Shown here: one piece after another, positions 8,474-17,826 of the stretch
Position numbering within the stretch: position 1 is the stretch's first letter
Layout of the letters: each line of letters begins with the position of its first letter
Translations under genes and position numbers: made by a program
DNA from: Mucilaginibacter flavus
GTDB taxonomy: Bacteria; Bacteroidota; Bacteroidia; Sphingobacteriales; Sphingobacteriaceae
DNA: 64,000 nucleotides
Reading direction: 5' to 3'
NCBI RefSeq assembly: GCF_030409315.1
Contig: NZ_JAUFPS010000035.1
Coordinates: 77,456-141,455 of the forward strand
The notes under the pieces: generated by a model
The model's input: the letters and a program-made list of their open reading frames with translations, nothing else
Told to the model about the DNA's origin: nothing
Databases searched by the model: none

Positions 8474-10435
8474 CTATTCGCTTAGCGGTATGGTAAACCA
8501 AAACGTACTTCCCTTACCCAATTCACTATCTACTCCAATTTGCCCGCCGTGGCGTTTAATGATTTCGGCGCTGATATATAAACCCAAACCAAGGCCCGAG
8601 TTTTGAAAACCCGATGTTGCTACCTGGTAATACCGTTCAAACAGGTTAACCTGTTTTGCAGGGTCGATGCCGGGGCCATTATCTTTTACGGATACCTTGG
8701 CGTAACCATCAATAGCTTCAACAATAAGGTAAATTTTCAACGACTCTGGCGCATATTTAACCGCGTTATTAACCAGGTTAACAACCACCTGGTCAATGGC
8801 ATGTTCGTCTGCGTAAACTTCTAACTCAACATCGCCCTGTATAATCAATTCATATTTGCCGGCTACCCTTACATGGTTACAGCAAACATTAAGCATTTCG
8901 CTTATATTAAATGTTGTTTTATTGAGCGTTAATTGCGACGCGTTTGAGCGGCTTACATTCAACAGGTCTTCAACCAGGGCACTTATTTTTTGCATACTCC
9001 TGTTTGATTGATCTATCAATTTGGGTAACATGGCCGATGACGGATTCTCTTTTATCCTATCCAGCAATTGTAAGGAGGCCTTTAAACTGGTTATTGGCGT
9101 TTTAAGTTCATGGCTGGCAATGCTTATAAAATCGTCCTTTTGTTGGTTAAGCTGCTGTACACGGGTAATATCAAGTAAGGTACCCAATACGCGTACAGGA
9201 GTGCCGTCCTTATCGTAAAAAACGTTACCCTGAGCTCTTATCCACCTTATGGCTCCGTCTGTATGAATAATTCTGCCTTCGTAAAAAAGCTTGCCATTTT
9301 TGTAAGCTTCCTCCTGCGCCAGCGCGCGTCTTGCTAAATCATCCGGATAAACCGCCTCAACAAATTTTTGGCGTGGTACATCCTCATCATATCCAAATAT
9401 CTGGTTAAACCTATCAGATGTTATCATGGTGCCTGCCTTTAAATCAAGATCGTAAGTACCAATTTCACCGGCTTCAATGGCCAGGCGGCTCCGTTGTTCG
9501 GCATCTTCAATACTTTTGCGGGCTATCACTTTCTCGGTAACTTCAATGCCCAAAACCATTATGGCGTAGGTTTCACCATCAGATGATCTCATGGGTTCAT
9601 AGGCAAAATCAACAAATACAGTTTCGGGATTGCCGTTACGAATCAGCACTAATTCATGCTCTTTCGCTTCAAATTTTATACCGCTGTTAATAACCTGTTG
9701 CATAACAGGGGCATAGACCTCGGCTGCTTCGGGCACGGCTTGCCAAATAGTGCGGTTTTCCATTTCAGTCCGCGGTCGGCCTACCAACTCAAGATAAGCG
9801 TCGTTCACATCCTGTATCATCAAATCGGCAGCACGTATAATGCAAATACTTACAGGAGCTTGCCTAACCATACTCCTGAACCGGGCATTACTTTCGGCCA
9901 GTTCTTCATAAAGTACACGATATTGCTCCTGCGATGCTACCAACTCTTCATTCGTTGTTCTTAGCTCCTCATTTGACGCGGCCAGCTCTTCGTTAAGGGC
10001 GGTTAATTCTTCGGCCATATCCTGCTCGCGCTGCTGACCCAGGTAACGGGCAGTTACATCTGTGGCGGTATGCAATATGCATAGGGTTTTGCCTTCGCCG
10101 GTTTTGATAGCCTTATATTCAAAATCAAAATAAAAGGTTTGTAAAATACCGTCAACAATCAAATCGGCCGCAGTGTTGGTACCGGATATGGTAATGCCTT
10201 CGCGCCAAACCTTTCTGAACATGTCAATAAAAGGTTGTCCTTTTAACTCAGGCAGCGCATCTTCTAATGATTTACCTATAACGGTTTCCTTATCCTTGCC
10301 CCAAATAGCAATCATGGCATCATTGGCCCATTGAATGATGCTGTCATCGCCATAATGTATGGCAATACCATACTGGTAGGTAGCTAAAACATTTAATAGT
10401 TGCTGGTTACTCAGGGGATTTGCCGGCTCGCTCAT
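8474..10435 (-). CDS. Cytoplasmic PAS-PAS-PAS hybrid-free sensor histidine kinase
   Basis: The 653-residue protein has three PAS-like domains (about 12-130, 185-300 and 310-427). A strongly predicted coiled coil (135-185, repeated NEEL motifs) joins the first two. HisKA carries H442 in SHELKTPI. HATPase_c shows the N box NLVNNAVKYA (553-562), G1 DNGPGI (585-590) and G2 GLGLGLY (614-620). No transmembrane segment is seen, so it should sense a cytosolic signal. There is no receiver domain and no adjacent response regulator on its strand, so its partner is encoded elsewhere. It is convergent with the gene at 7882-8397. Confidence 0.93.
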   Translation of the reverse strand: MSEPANPLSNQQLLNVLATYQYGIAIHYGDDSIIQWANDAMIAIWGKDKETVIGKSLEDALPELKGQPFIDMFRKVWREGITISGTNTAADLIVDGILQTFYFDFEYKAIKTGEGKTLCILHTATDVTARYLGQQREQDMAEELTALNEELAASNEELRTTNEELVASQEQYRVLYEELAESNARFRSMVRQAPVSICIIRAADLMIQDVNDAYLELVGRPRTEMENRTIWQAVPEAAEVYAPVMQQVINSGIKFEAKEHELVLIRNGNPETVFVDFAYEPMRSSDGETYAIMVLGIEVTEKVIARKSIEDAEQRSRLAIEAGEIGTYDLDLKAGTMITSDRFNQIFGYDEDVPRQKFVEAVYPDDLARRALAQEEAYKNGKLFYEGRIIHTDGAIRWIRAQGNVFYDKDGTPVRVLGTLLDITRVQQLNQQKDDFISIASHELKTPITSLKASLQLLDRIKENPSSAMLPKLIDQSNRSMQKISALVEDLLNVSRSNASQLTLNKTTFNISEMLNVCCNHVRVAGKYELIIQGDVELEVYADEHAIDQVVVNLVNNAVKYAPESLKIYLIVEAIDGYAKVSVKDNGPGIDPAKQVNLFERYYQVATSGFQNSGLGLGLYISAEIIKRHGGQIGVDSELGKGSTFWFTIPLSE

Positions 10436-10678
10436 TAATATTATTTGAAAAATTTCAAGGTATATAACCCGGTTAGGCTTAAAAAGTTTGTACTATTCCA
10501 AACATTTGCCGCTTTGCAAATTAAACCAAATTCTGCTCTAAAATTGACTATGCTGCTACGTAAAACTACTTAAAATACTGTTTTTCAAACCGATGAAAAA
10601 TATTTTCCATGTATCAAATCATATATTGTGCTACTTTTAACGCAAAATTTAAAACAAACCTTTTCCTAAACTTAGCCT

Positions 10679-13600
10679 TTGCGCCTTAACAAGCCTATAT
10701 CACTACTATTATTTTACCTGTTTTTTACGGGTGGACTTTACGCGCAGGTAAGTAAATCAAAACTACTCTTTTACCATATAAGCGAGAAAGACGGCCTGAG
10801 CGATAACCTGGTAAATTGCTTTTTTCAGGATAGTAAAGGCATTATGTGGATGGGTACATCATATGGCCTTAATAATTTTGACGGTTCGGTAGTAAACGTA
10901 TGGCAGGCCGACAACGCTACCGGCGACGACCGGATGAAAAGCAACCAGGTAAACGGCATTACCGAAGATGACCAGCATACTATCTGGATGGCTACAGCCG
11001 GTGGTTTAACCTCGCTCGATCCGGCAACCAACAGTATCCATACCTATCAATCAGTATATAACAATACCATGCGCGGCTTAGCACGCGAGGGTAATAAACT
11101 ATGGATAGCTACTGAGGGAGGCTTATTACTGTTTGATATCACCGAAAAGTCATTCCGGCATTTCATCAATAATATGGATGACCATCGGGAATTTGTAAAC
11201 TTTGATAACGATATTAATTCGCTTACCATTGATAGCAAAAAACGCTTATGGCTGGCTACAGTTAACGGTGTTTGGATGTTTGACCGTAAAAAACAATTTT
11301 TTGAGCAGTACGATGGTGTTAAAAACGATACCGAATTTGATGGTATGGCCAACACCGTTTTTGAGGATCATAAAGGCCGGATTTGGATTGGCTGCTGGAG
11401 CAAGGGCATGAAACAAATTATCCCCGAAACCCGGCAGACAATTAATTATCATACCATAAAAGGTGCCCCAACACACGTAATGACCATGGTTGAACAAAAA
11501 ACAATCGACAATCATTACAGCATGTGGATAAGTGATAACCTTACCAGTTTTAAAGAACCATTTGATAAGTTTGAGCACAACGATCTGAAGCCCATTATTG
11601 AAGCGGCCTCCCTTGACCCGCATTGTTTATATGTATCGCGCGATAATTTATTGTGGATATCTACAGTAAAAGGCGTTTACATACTTGATCCTACACGGCA
11701 GCTTTTTAAACATCATTTTATAAGTACACAACCTAACATTACCAACCAGGAACCCGCCATTTTTTACCAGAATAACAAACTATGGATTGGTGGAGATAAA
11801 AATCTTACCCTGGTAGTTTATGATGACGCTTTTAATGTCATAAAAAATTACACTGCCACTATACGCAACCTTGGTGGCGAATATGCGCAGGACGCCGCCG
11901 CCGTGCTTAATATTGTTCCCTTTGGTAAAAACGAGCTTTTATTGGCTACGTCAGCCGGGGTTTTATCGCTTAATCTTACTACCGATAAGATAAGCATTTT
12001 GTGCCATAAGGTAAATGAAACGGGCCAGTACCCCTATAATTTCATCAACAATATTTACATCAACAACGGCAAAATATGGGCTTTTCCATGGCGACGTGGA
12101 ATTTGGGAGTATGACCCGGTTACAAAAAAATTTAGTCCGCTTGTTATTAAACTGCCCGATTCAAACGAGAAGCCCAAAGGTGTTAACGTTGCCGATGTAG
12201 TTACCGACGATATTGGTAACACCTGGCTTGCCGATTTAGATTATGGCCTGGTTAAGTACACTCCTGCTACAAAAAAATTTGAACGCTTCATTGATGGCAA
12301 CATCACCCCGTATAGCAGGGTACTAAATATAGATTTTGTTGGCGGGAAACTTTGGGTGGTTGATAATACTACAATTGTGGCTATCGATCCTAAAACCAAT
12401 TTGAGCGAAGGCTGGCCGCTGCCAACCGGTATGAACAAAGTAATTAATGAATATACCTTAGATGGCCGGGGCAATATGTGGATAGCTACCAAAACAGGGC
12501 TGGTAGTTTTTAACATGATCACGCATGCTTTTAACCAGTATACCGAAGAGGATGGACTGATTAACAACGATATGAATGGCAACCTGCGCTCACTGCCCAA
12601 CGGAAAAATATTATTTGTTGGCGAAAACTATTTCACAAGTTTTACCCCGCAAGAATTACTGCGCAAACCCGCGAAAAAAAGATTGCTGCTTACCGGCGTA
12701 AATGCCGATGACCATAGCGTATCAACACAATACATTATACCTGCCGGCAGCAGGAAGGTAACTTTTAACTGGGCATTAATTAATTATACCAACCCGTTGC
12801 AAAACCGGTATTATGGTAAGCTTGATAAAATAGATAAAGATTGGAACTATGTAGGCAACAAAGGCAGTATCAATTACAACAGTTTGCCAGCCGGCACTTA
12901 TACCTTCAGATACAAAGCGGCTACATCTGATGGTTTGGTTAGTGCCGAAAAACATTTGGTGTTTATTATAAAACCCCCGTTTTGGAAAAGCTGGTGGTTT
13001 GAAACCCTTTTGGTACTATTTGCTGCCTCATCGTTAGTGTTTATCATCCGTAATGAGCGCCGCCGGGAGCGTAAAAAGGCGGCGATAAAACTTCAATTAT
13101 CAGATCTTGAAATGCGGGCTCTTCGCGCGCAAATGAACCCACATTTTATTTTTAACGCGCTCAACTCCATACAGGAATGTATTGTGAGTAAAAATACCAA
13201 AGCGGCATATACCTACCTTTCCAGTTTTTCAAAATTGGTGAGGATGATACTGGAAAACTCCGAAAAACAATTCATTACACTGGAGGCTGAAATTGAAACA
13301 CTGCGCTTATACCTTAGTTTGGAAAAACTGCGTTTTAACGATGATTTTGAGTTTGATATTCAAACCGATGCCAACATCCACCCCTCCTTTATCAGGATAC
13401 CCACCATGATCATTCAGCCCTTTGCCGAAAACGCGCTATGGCATGGCCTCATCCATAAAAAAGGGGATAAAAAACTAACCATCAGTTTTAAACAGGAAAA
13501 GGGCGTTTTGCTTTGCCTTATTGAAGATAATGGAGTTGGAAGGGTACGATCTGCAGAGTTTAAAACCATTAATGGTACTCAAAAACAAAGCATGGGCATA

Positions 13601-13726
13601 AAAATTACCGAAGAGCGCCTTGCCCTGCTACAAAACGAAGCAGCCATTAAAATAGACGACCTGGAACAAGCCAACGGAGAGGCATCGGGCACAAAAATTA
13701 CCATTAGCATACCTTTACAATTTTAA
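10679..13726 (+). CDS. Beta-propeller/Y_Y_Y sensor kinase of the LytS-like (His_kinase PF06580) type
   Basis: The 1015-residue protein starts with a signal peptide (LNKPISLLLFYLFFTGGLYAQ). Two-component-regulator propeller repeats follow (recurring GLSDNLVNCFFQDSKGIMWM-like units) to about 690, then a Y_Y_Y domain (about 710-770), one membrane helix (about 779-800) and a His_kinase domain with RAQMNPHFIF (H822) and DNGVGR. Start choice: the codon at 10679 is TTG, an in-frame TAG lies just two codons upstream, and no ATG gives the signal peptide. It should sense an extracellular or periplasmic ligand and phosphorylate the regulator encoded 3 bp downstream. The unit sits just before a block of exported-protein genes that it may control, which is inference. 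Confidence 0.92.
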   Translation: MRLNKPISLLLFYLFFTGGLYAQVSKSKLLFYHISEKDGLSDNLVNCFFQDSKGIMWMGTSYGLNNFDGSVVNVWQADNATGDDRMKSNQVNGITEDDQHTIWMATAGGLTSLDPATNSIHTYQSVYNNTMRGLAREGNKLWIATEGGLLLFDITEKSFRHFINNMDDHREFVNFDNDINSLTIDSKKRLWLATVNGVWMFDRKKQFFEQYDGVKNDTEFDGMANTVFEDHKGRIWIGCWSKGMKQIIPETRQTINYHTIKGAPTHVMTMVEQKTIDNHYSMWISDNLTSFKEPFDKFEHNDLKPIIEAASLDPHCLYVSRDNLLWISTVKGVYILDPTRQLFKHHFISTQPNITNQEPAIFYQNNKLWIGGDKNLTLVVYDDAFNVIKNYTATIRNLGGEYAQDAAAVLNIVPFGKNELLLATSAGVLSLNLTTDKISILCHKVNETGQYPYNFINNIYINNGKIWAFPWRRGIWEYDPVTKKFSPLVIKLPDSNEKPKGVNVADVVTDDIGNTWLADLDYGLVKYTPATKKFERFIDGNITPYSRVLNIDFVGGKLWVVDNTTIVAIDPKTNLSEGWPLPTGMNKVINEYTLDGRGNMWIATKTGLVVFNMITHAFNQYTEEDGLINNDMNGNLRSLPNGKILFVGENYFTSFTPQELLRKPAKKRLLLTGVNADDHSVSTQYIIPAGSRKVTFNWALINYTNPLQNRYYGKLDKIDKDWNYVGNKGSINYNSLPAGTYTFRYKAATSDGLVSAEKHLVFIIKPPFWKSWWFETLLVLFAASSLVFIIRNERRRERKKAAIKLQLSDLEMRALRAQMNPHFIFNALNSIQECIVSKNTKAAYTYLSSFSKLVRMILENSEKQFITLEAEIETLRLYLSLEKLRFNDDFEFDIQTDANIHPSFIRIPTMIIQPFAENALWHGLIHKKGDKKLTISFKQEKGVLLCLIEDNGVGRVRSAEFKTINGTQKQSMGIKITEERLALLQNEAAIKIDDLEQANGEASGTKITISIPLQF

Positions 13727-13729
13727 TAT

Positions 13730-14470
13730 ATGTTGAAAGCCATAGTTATTGACGACGAGCCACGCGGACGCAACATTTTGTTGCAGCTGATTAGTCAGAA
13801 TTTTGAGCACATTAAAGTAGTGGCCACAGCCGCCGGTGCCGACGAAGGAATTAAACGGATTGATATGTACAAGCCTGATGTGGTTTTTCTGGATGTAGAG
13901 ATGCCCGGCAAAAACGCTTTTGATATGTTGAAAGAGTTAGGTAAGGTTGATTTTAAAATCATTTTTGTATCGGCCCACAACCACTACGCGCTCAATGCCA
14001 TCAAACTTTCGGCTATTGATTTTCTGTTAAAGCCAATTGATCTTGATGATCTTACCAAAGCAATTGATCGGCTACAGGATCAGCCCAGGCAAGCGGCTCA
14101 ACAGGTGCCTCATCTGCTAAACCAGTTACAGCAGCCAAAAACCAATTTCGGCAAAATAGCCATAACATCTGTAAGTGCCATTGAGTTTGTAAACATTAAC
14201 GATATTATTTACTGCAAGGCCGATAATGTGTACACCGATGTGCACCTATGCGGCACCAGCATCACATCAACCAAAAACCTAAAGGAGTTTGACGATATTT
14301 TGCAGGCGCATTACTTTTTTCGCATCCACCACTCCTACCTCATCAACCTCAACCACATCAAAAAATATATCAAAGGCGACGGCGGCACTGTTGTCATGAG
14401 CGATAACACCGAAATTGAAGTAAGCCGCAGAAGAAAAACAGCCTTTTTGGAGCAATTAGCTACTATTTGA
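13730..14470 (+). CDS. LytTR-family response regulator
   Basis: The 246-residue product has a receiver domain with D9/D10 acid pocket, phospho-acceptor D55 (VVFLDVEMPG) and the conserved K in LLKPID. A Gln-rich linker (about 120-135) leads to a LytTR DNA-binding domain (about 145-244; FRIHHSYLINLNHIKKY is the signature). Such regulators bind pairs of direct repeats upstream of target genes. It is the cognate partner of the propeller kinase, with which it is almost fused by position (3-bp gap). Confidence 0.95.
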   Translation: MLKAIVIDDEPRGRNILLQLISQNFEHIKVVATAAGADEGIKRIDMYKPDVVFLDVEMPGKNAFDMLKELGKVDFKIIFVSAHNHYALNAIKLSAIDFLLKPIDLDDLTKAIDRLQDQPRQAAQQVPHLLNQLQQPKTNFGKIAITSVSAIEFVNINDIIYCKADNVYTDVHLCGTSITSTKNLKEFDDILQAHYFFRIHHSYLINLNHIKKYIKGDGGTVVMSDNTEIEVSRRRKTAFLEQLATI

Positions 14471-14703
14471 TATCGGATTTGGGATGTTCGATTTCGGATT
14501 TATTTGATTTGGGATTTGCACATTTTAATTTCCCGTCCGCTCGGGGTCTCCCAGCTTGTGGCCCGCGTTTGGGTAGCCGGCAAGACAGTTCTTTCGATAT
14601 CTGATTTATTTGAGTTGGGATTAGCACTTCTCCCAGGTACACAGATTCCAAGCTGCCAATAAAAATAATAAATCCGAAATCGAACATCCCAAATCCGAAA
14701 TCT
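14466..14703. repeat. Large inverted repeat between regulator gene and exported-protein cluster
   Basis: A left arm starting at 14468 (GATATCGGATTTGGGATGTT) is answered by a right arm ending near 14701 (AACATCCCAAATCCGAAATC). A partial internal copy (GATATCTGATTTATTTGAGT) lies near 14596. The interior is GC-richer. It fills nearly all of the 327-bp spacer before the gene at 14798, leaving about 95 bp for a promoter. No gene is credible here. Confidence 0.75.
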
Positions 14704-14797
14704 TCTCCGCCACTTACTACCCAAAATAACCACTTACTAAAAACGCCCGGAACCCATTTGCGTATTTGTCACTTTCGTGTTACCAAAAAACATCGAA

Positions 14798-16084
14798 ATG
14801 AAAAAGACATTACCTGCCCTGTTCCTGTTTTTTGCCTGCTTTACCGCACAGGCACAATTTGGCAACATCCTTAACAAGGCAAAAGACAAACTAAAAACCA
14901 AGGCAAACGCCAAAATAGATCAGCACCTGGATAAGGCCACAGATAAAGTAGTAAATACGGCCGATACCATTTTAACCGGTACAGCTACCAGCGGCGGCAA
15001 CACCACTACCGCCACAACTGTTAACAGAGGCAATGCAGCGGCAAATGTTAGTGCAAATACCAGCGTTACCGCAAGTGCCGGCACAGCCCAAACCGTCCCC
15101 AATTTTAAAGCATTTAACAATTATGACTTTGTCCCCGGCGATAAAATATTATTTGAAGATCATTTTGATGATGATCAGACCGGCGAGTTCCCCGCTCATT
15201 GGAACCTTGGGGCAGGCCAGGCGGTAGTAAACCAAACCGGGGACGTAAAATCACTTTTAATTACCGATGGTAACTACGCGCATGTTAGTCCGCTTATCAA
15301 ATCGCCATCTTATTTAGGCGACGCCTTCACTATCGAGTTTGACAGCTTTTTTAATGGTGGCTACGGTCCACGCATTTATTTTTATAGCAGTAATGCCGAT
15401 GCCACAGCGGCCCACAACGACCTGGGTAATATTAGTATTTCTCCCGGCGAATCCGGTGCAGGTGCTCAATTTGGTTCGGAGATTGGTAAGGTAGATCTAT
15501 CGGGAAAAACACCTTCAAATGGTGATAATTACGCCAATAAATGGCATCACGTGGCCATAGCTTGTAAAAAGAACCAGTTAAAAATTTATGTTGATCAGTA
15601 TCGCATCCTGGTAGTACCTAATATGGGTATTACACCACATGCATTTGATATTGAAGGAATAGGCAATGCTGATCAGCCGATTATTTTGGCCAACATGAGG
15701 GTGGCCAGCGGCGGCGGCATGAACATGCTGGGCAAAAAATTCACTGATGCCAAAATAATTACCCACGGTATCAACTTTGATATTGACAAGGCCAGTATTA
15801 AACCCGAGAGTATGGGTACGCTTAACATGATCGTATCAGTACTGAAGGATAATCCCGAAATAAAATTCCAGGTTGGCGGCCATACCGATAACAGCGGTAC
15901 GCCAGCGCACAACCTAACCCTTTCACAACAACGTGCCGATGCTGTTAAAGCGCAATTGGTAACTATGGGCATTGATGCAGCACGCCTTACAACCAAAGGT
16001 TTTGGTGATACCAAACCCATTAGCGATAATGTGACTATTGAAGGCAAAGCCAATAACCGCCGAGTTGAGTTTGTAAAAATGTAA
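14798..16084 (+). CDS. Exported OmpA-family protein with central lectin-like domain
   Basis: The ATG at 14798 gives a proper signal peptide (MKKTLPALFLFFACFTAQAQ) and 428 residues; an upstream Met would spoil it. After an amphipathic, Lys-rich helix (FGNILNKAKDKLKTKANAKI) and a Thr/Ala-rich linker comes a beta-sandwich domain of concanavalin/LamG character (about 110-300, with FEDHFDDDQTGEFPAHW). The C-terminus (about 320-428) is an OmpA-like peptidoglycan-binding domain (GHTDNSGTPAHNLTLSQQRA and NNRRVEF). It should tether to peptidoglycan in the periplasm. It opens a run of nine same-strand exported-protein genes. Confidence 0.85.
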   Translation: MKKTLPALFLFFACFTAQAQFGNILNKAKDKLKTKANAKIDQHLDKATDKVVNTADTILTGTATSGGNTTTATTVNRGNAAANVSANTSVTASAGTAQTVPNFKAFNNYDFVPGDKILFEDHFDDDQTGEFPAHWNLGAGQAVVNQTGDVKSLLITDGNYAHVSPLIKSPSYLGDAFTIEFDSFFNGGYGPRIYFYSSNADATAAHNDLGNISISPGESGAGAQFGSEIGKVDLSGKTPSNGDNYANKWHHVAIACKKNQLKIYVDQYRILVVPNMGITPHAFDIEGIGNADQPIILANMRVASGGGMNMLGKKFTDAKIITHGINFDIDKASIKPESMGTLNMIVSVLKDNPEIKFQVGGHTDNSGTPAHNLTLSQQRADAVKAQLVTMGIDAARLTTKGFGDTKPISDNVTIEGKANNRRVEFVKM

Positions 16085-16149
16085 TCCCCCCTACTCTTAA
16101 TCTACCTATGAAAAACAAAAATTTATATACAAATCTAAACACACATCTT

Positions 16150-16677
16150 ATGAAAAATCAATTCTTATGCTTAGCGCTTTTAGCAGGTTTGTTTATGGCA
16201 TCCTGCTCAAAAAACAACGACAACACGCCCACTAAAGTTGCGGCCAAATTTACTTTCAGGGGAAAAGCCTACACCTCAAAAGGCTTACACAGTTCATCTT
16301 CTGCTACAATTGACGCCGTTACCGACTCTGCCATAGCCGATGACAACTCCACAAAACTGCTGGTAAACTTCATATTTAAAAAAGGAACCTCCGGCGTGGG
16401 CACCTATGCTGTTATTGGCGATACCGACACCACACCTGCCGACAACCAGGTGGGCTTACTGGTATTTGAAACCGATTTAAAAAACAAAGAAAACACCGGT
16501 ATATACTCCTCAATTTCCGGCGGTTCGGCAGTGCTCGCAGGCTCAGGCAATACCTTCTCATTAAAAATAACAGACGTTAACTTAAGAGGCAATTACTACG
16601 ACAATACCGATCCTAAAAACACGCAGATCATCAATGTAACCACCTCCATTTCGGCTACCACATTTACAAAGAATTAA
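16150..16677 (+). CDS. Hypothetical lipoprotein
   Basis: Starting at 16150 gives a clean lipoprotein signal (MKNQFLCLALLAGLFMASCS, lipid Cys at 19) and 175 residues; the Met 42 bp earlier adds a polar leader. The mature part is beta-rich with alternating polar and hydrophobic strands (KFTFRGKAYTSKG, LLVNFIFKKGTSGVGTYAV), like small calycin-type lipoproteins of Bacteroidota. No named family recognised. It lies 65 bp after the OmpA-family gene and is probably co-transcribed. Confidence 0.7.
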   Translation: MKNQFLCLALLAGLFMASCSKNNDNTPTKVAAKFTFRGKAYTSKGLHSSSSATIDAVTDSAIADDNSTKLLVNFIFKKGTSGVGTYAVIGDTDTTPADNQVGLLVFETDLKNKENTGIYSSISGGSAVLAGSGNTFSLKITDVNLRGNYYDNTDPKNTQIINVTTSISATTFTKN

Positions 16678-16780
16678 CCCCAAACCAAATCATAGTTAAT
16701 TAACGGAGACCAGAAACCGGAAAAACGGGGCGAAATCGAAAAGCCATACGAGTAGAAACAAAAAACAAACAAAACAAAAA

Positions 16781-17206
16781 ATGAAAAAATTATTATCAGT
16801 AATGCTGGGCATTACGTGCATTGTGGCATTCTCATTCTTTAAAAACGCTCAAAAATTAGGTTTTACCAAGCTAAGCACCAGCTTATACACAGCGCACACC
16901 ATTGTGCCTATGAGCGATGCCAACAAAAGCAAATTGAAAGACATTTTTGCCAAAGAGTATGGCATCAAAAATTTCAGCCAGCAAACTACGGTAACCTACA
17001 AAAAGGTAACCGATTCAAAATACCCAAAACTAACAGGCTACAGCGTAGCTGATAAAACTGTTGGTGCCGAAGTATTTACCGAAACCACTGTTAACAAACC
17101 TGTAGGCGAAGATATTGAAGTAACCCAACGTGGTATTTACGCTTCAAGCGCCAGTGTAGCTTCGGTAGCTGCGATGACATCTGTACTTGAAGCTTATAAA
17201 AATTAA
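16781..17206 (+). CDS. Small exported protein; possible SdpC-like peptide precursor
   Basis: The 141-residue product has an N-terminal signal or anchor helix (KLLSVMLGITCIVAFSFF), a polar, Lys-rich middle (about 40-115) and a short Ala/Ser/Val-rich hydrophobic C-terminus (GIYASSASVASVAAMTSVL, about 118-136). That shape, with a hydrophobic stretch at the end of an exported precursor, is what a secreted-peptide pre-toxin would show. The next two genes have topologies like SdpA and SdpB. There is no Cys pair in the C-terminal stretch, unlike B. subtilis SdpC as I recall it, and I see no clear sequence similarity. An ordinary small exported protein is equally possible. Confidence 0.55.
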   Translation: MKKLLSVMLGITCIVAFSFFKNAQKLGFTKLSTSLYTAHTIVPMSDANKSKLKDIFAKEYGIKNFSQQTTVTYKKVTDSKYPKLTGYSVADKTVGAEVFTETTVNKPVGEDIEVTQRGIYASSASVASVAAMTSVLEAYKN

Positions 17207-17262
17207 TAATTAGGGTGAGTACTGGCTGGCGGCTTAAGCTGCCGGCCATATTCTTTTATTTT

Positions 17263-17826
17263 ATGAAAACCAGGGCGGTTATATTTAGTATTTGGAGCAG
17301 GTTTCACATTGTGTTTATTGTGTTAACCTCGGTATTTTTTGCTTACGATAAATTATACCGGTTTTACAAAGTAAAAGAAAACGCTCCTGTACAATATTTT
17401 TATAACAACCTGTTTTTTAACACCCCTTTCAGATATTATGGAAAACTAACTGCCGCAGGATCGCCCTATGGTTATTTTGCGCCCAATATACGAGCCAGCG
17501 GACTGATCATTGGCGAAAGCGGCGGTAAAAAGTATACTGCACTTTTTAACGGCTTTGAGGCCGCAATGCGTTTTTCTGTACTATCGGCCCGGGTTACCAA
17601 TAACCTTATAGATTCCCGTGATTCTACCGATCACAAACTTGAAGACCGCTTTATGGACCTGCTGTTTAAAAGCATAGCGGTAAAAATTTACAATCAAAAT
17701 AAATGCACCCAGGATAGCTTGTTTGTAAGCTATAACATTGTTGGTTTCCCCACCCTTAAAGAGTACACCGCGGGCAACCGCCAACCCTATTTAATAAAGC
17801 TTAAGGAGGTAAAAATTAGCAAATGA
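17263..17826 (+). CDS. Single-pass membrane protein, SdpA-like topology
   Basis: With the ATG at 17263 the product has 187 residues: one N-terminal helix (FHIVFIVLTSVFFAYDKLYR, about 10-30) then an extracytoplasmic domain with GYFAPNIRASG near residue 70. An upstream GTG would add 16 residues of little sense. Its stop overlaps the start of the next gene (ATGA, 17823-17826), so the two are translationally coupled and likely form a complex. I do not recognise a named family. By position and topology it corresponds to the SdpA partner of an HTTM protein; this is inference. Confidence 0.65.
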   Translation: MKTRAVIFSIWSRFHIVFIVLTSVFFAYDKLYRFYKVKENAPVQYFYNNLFFNTPFRYYGKLTAAGSPYGYFAPNIRASGLIIGESGGKKYTALFNGFEAAMRFSVLSARVTNNLIDSRDSTDHKLEDRFMDLLFKSIAVKIYNQNKCTQDSLFVSYNIVGFPTLKEYTAGNRQPYLIKLKEVKISK

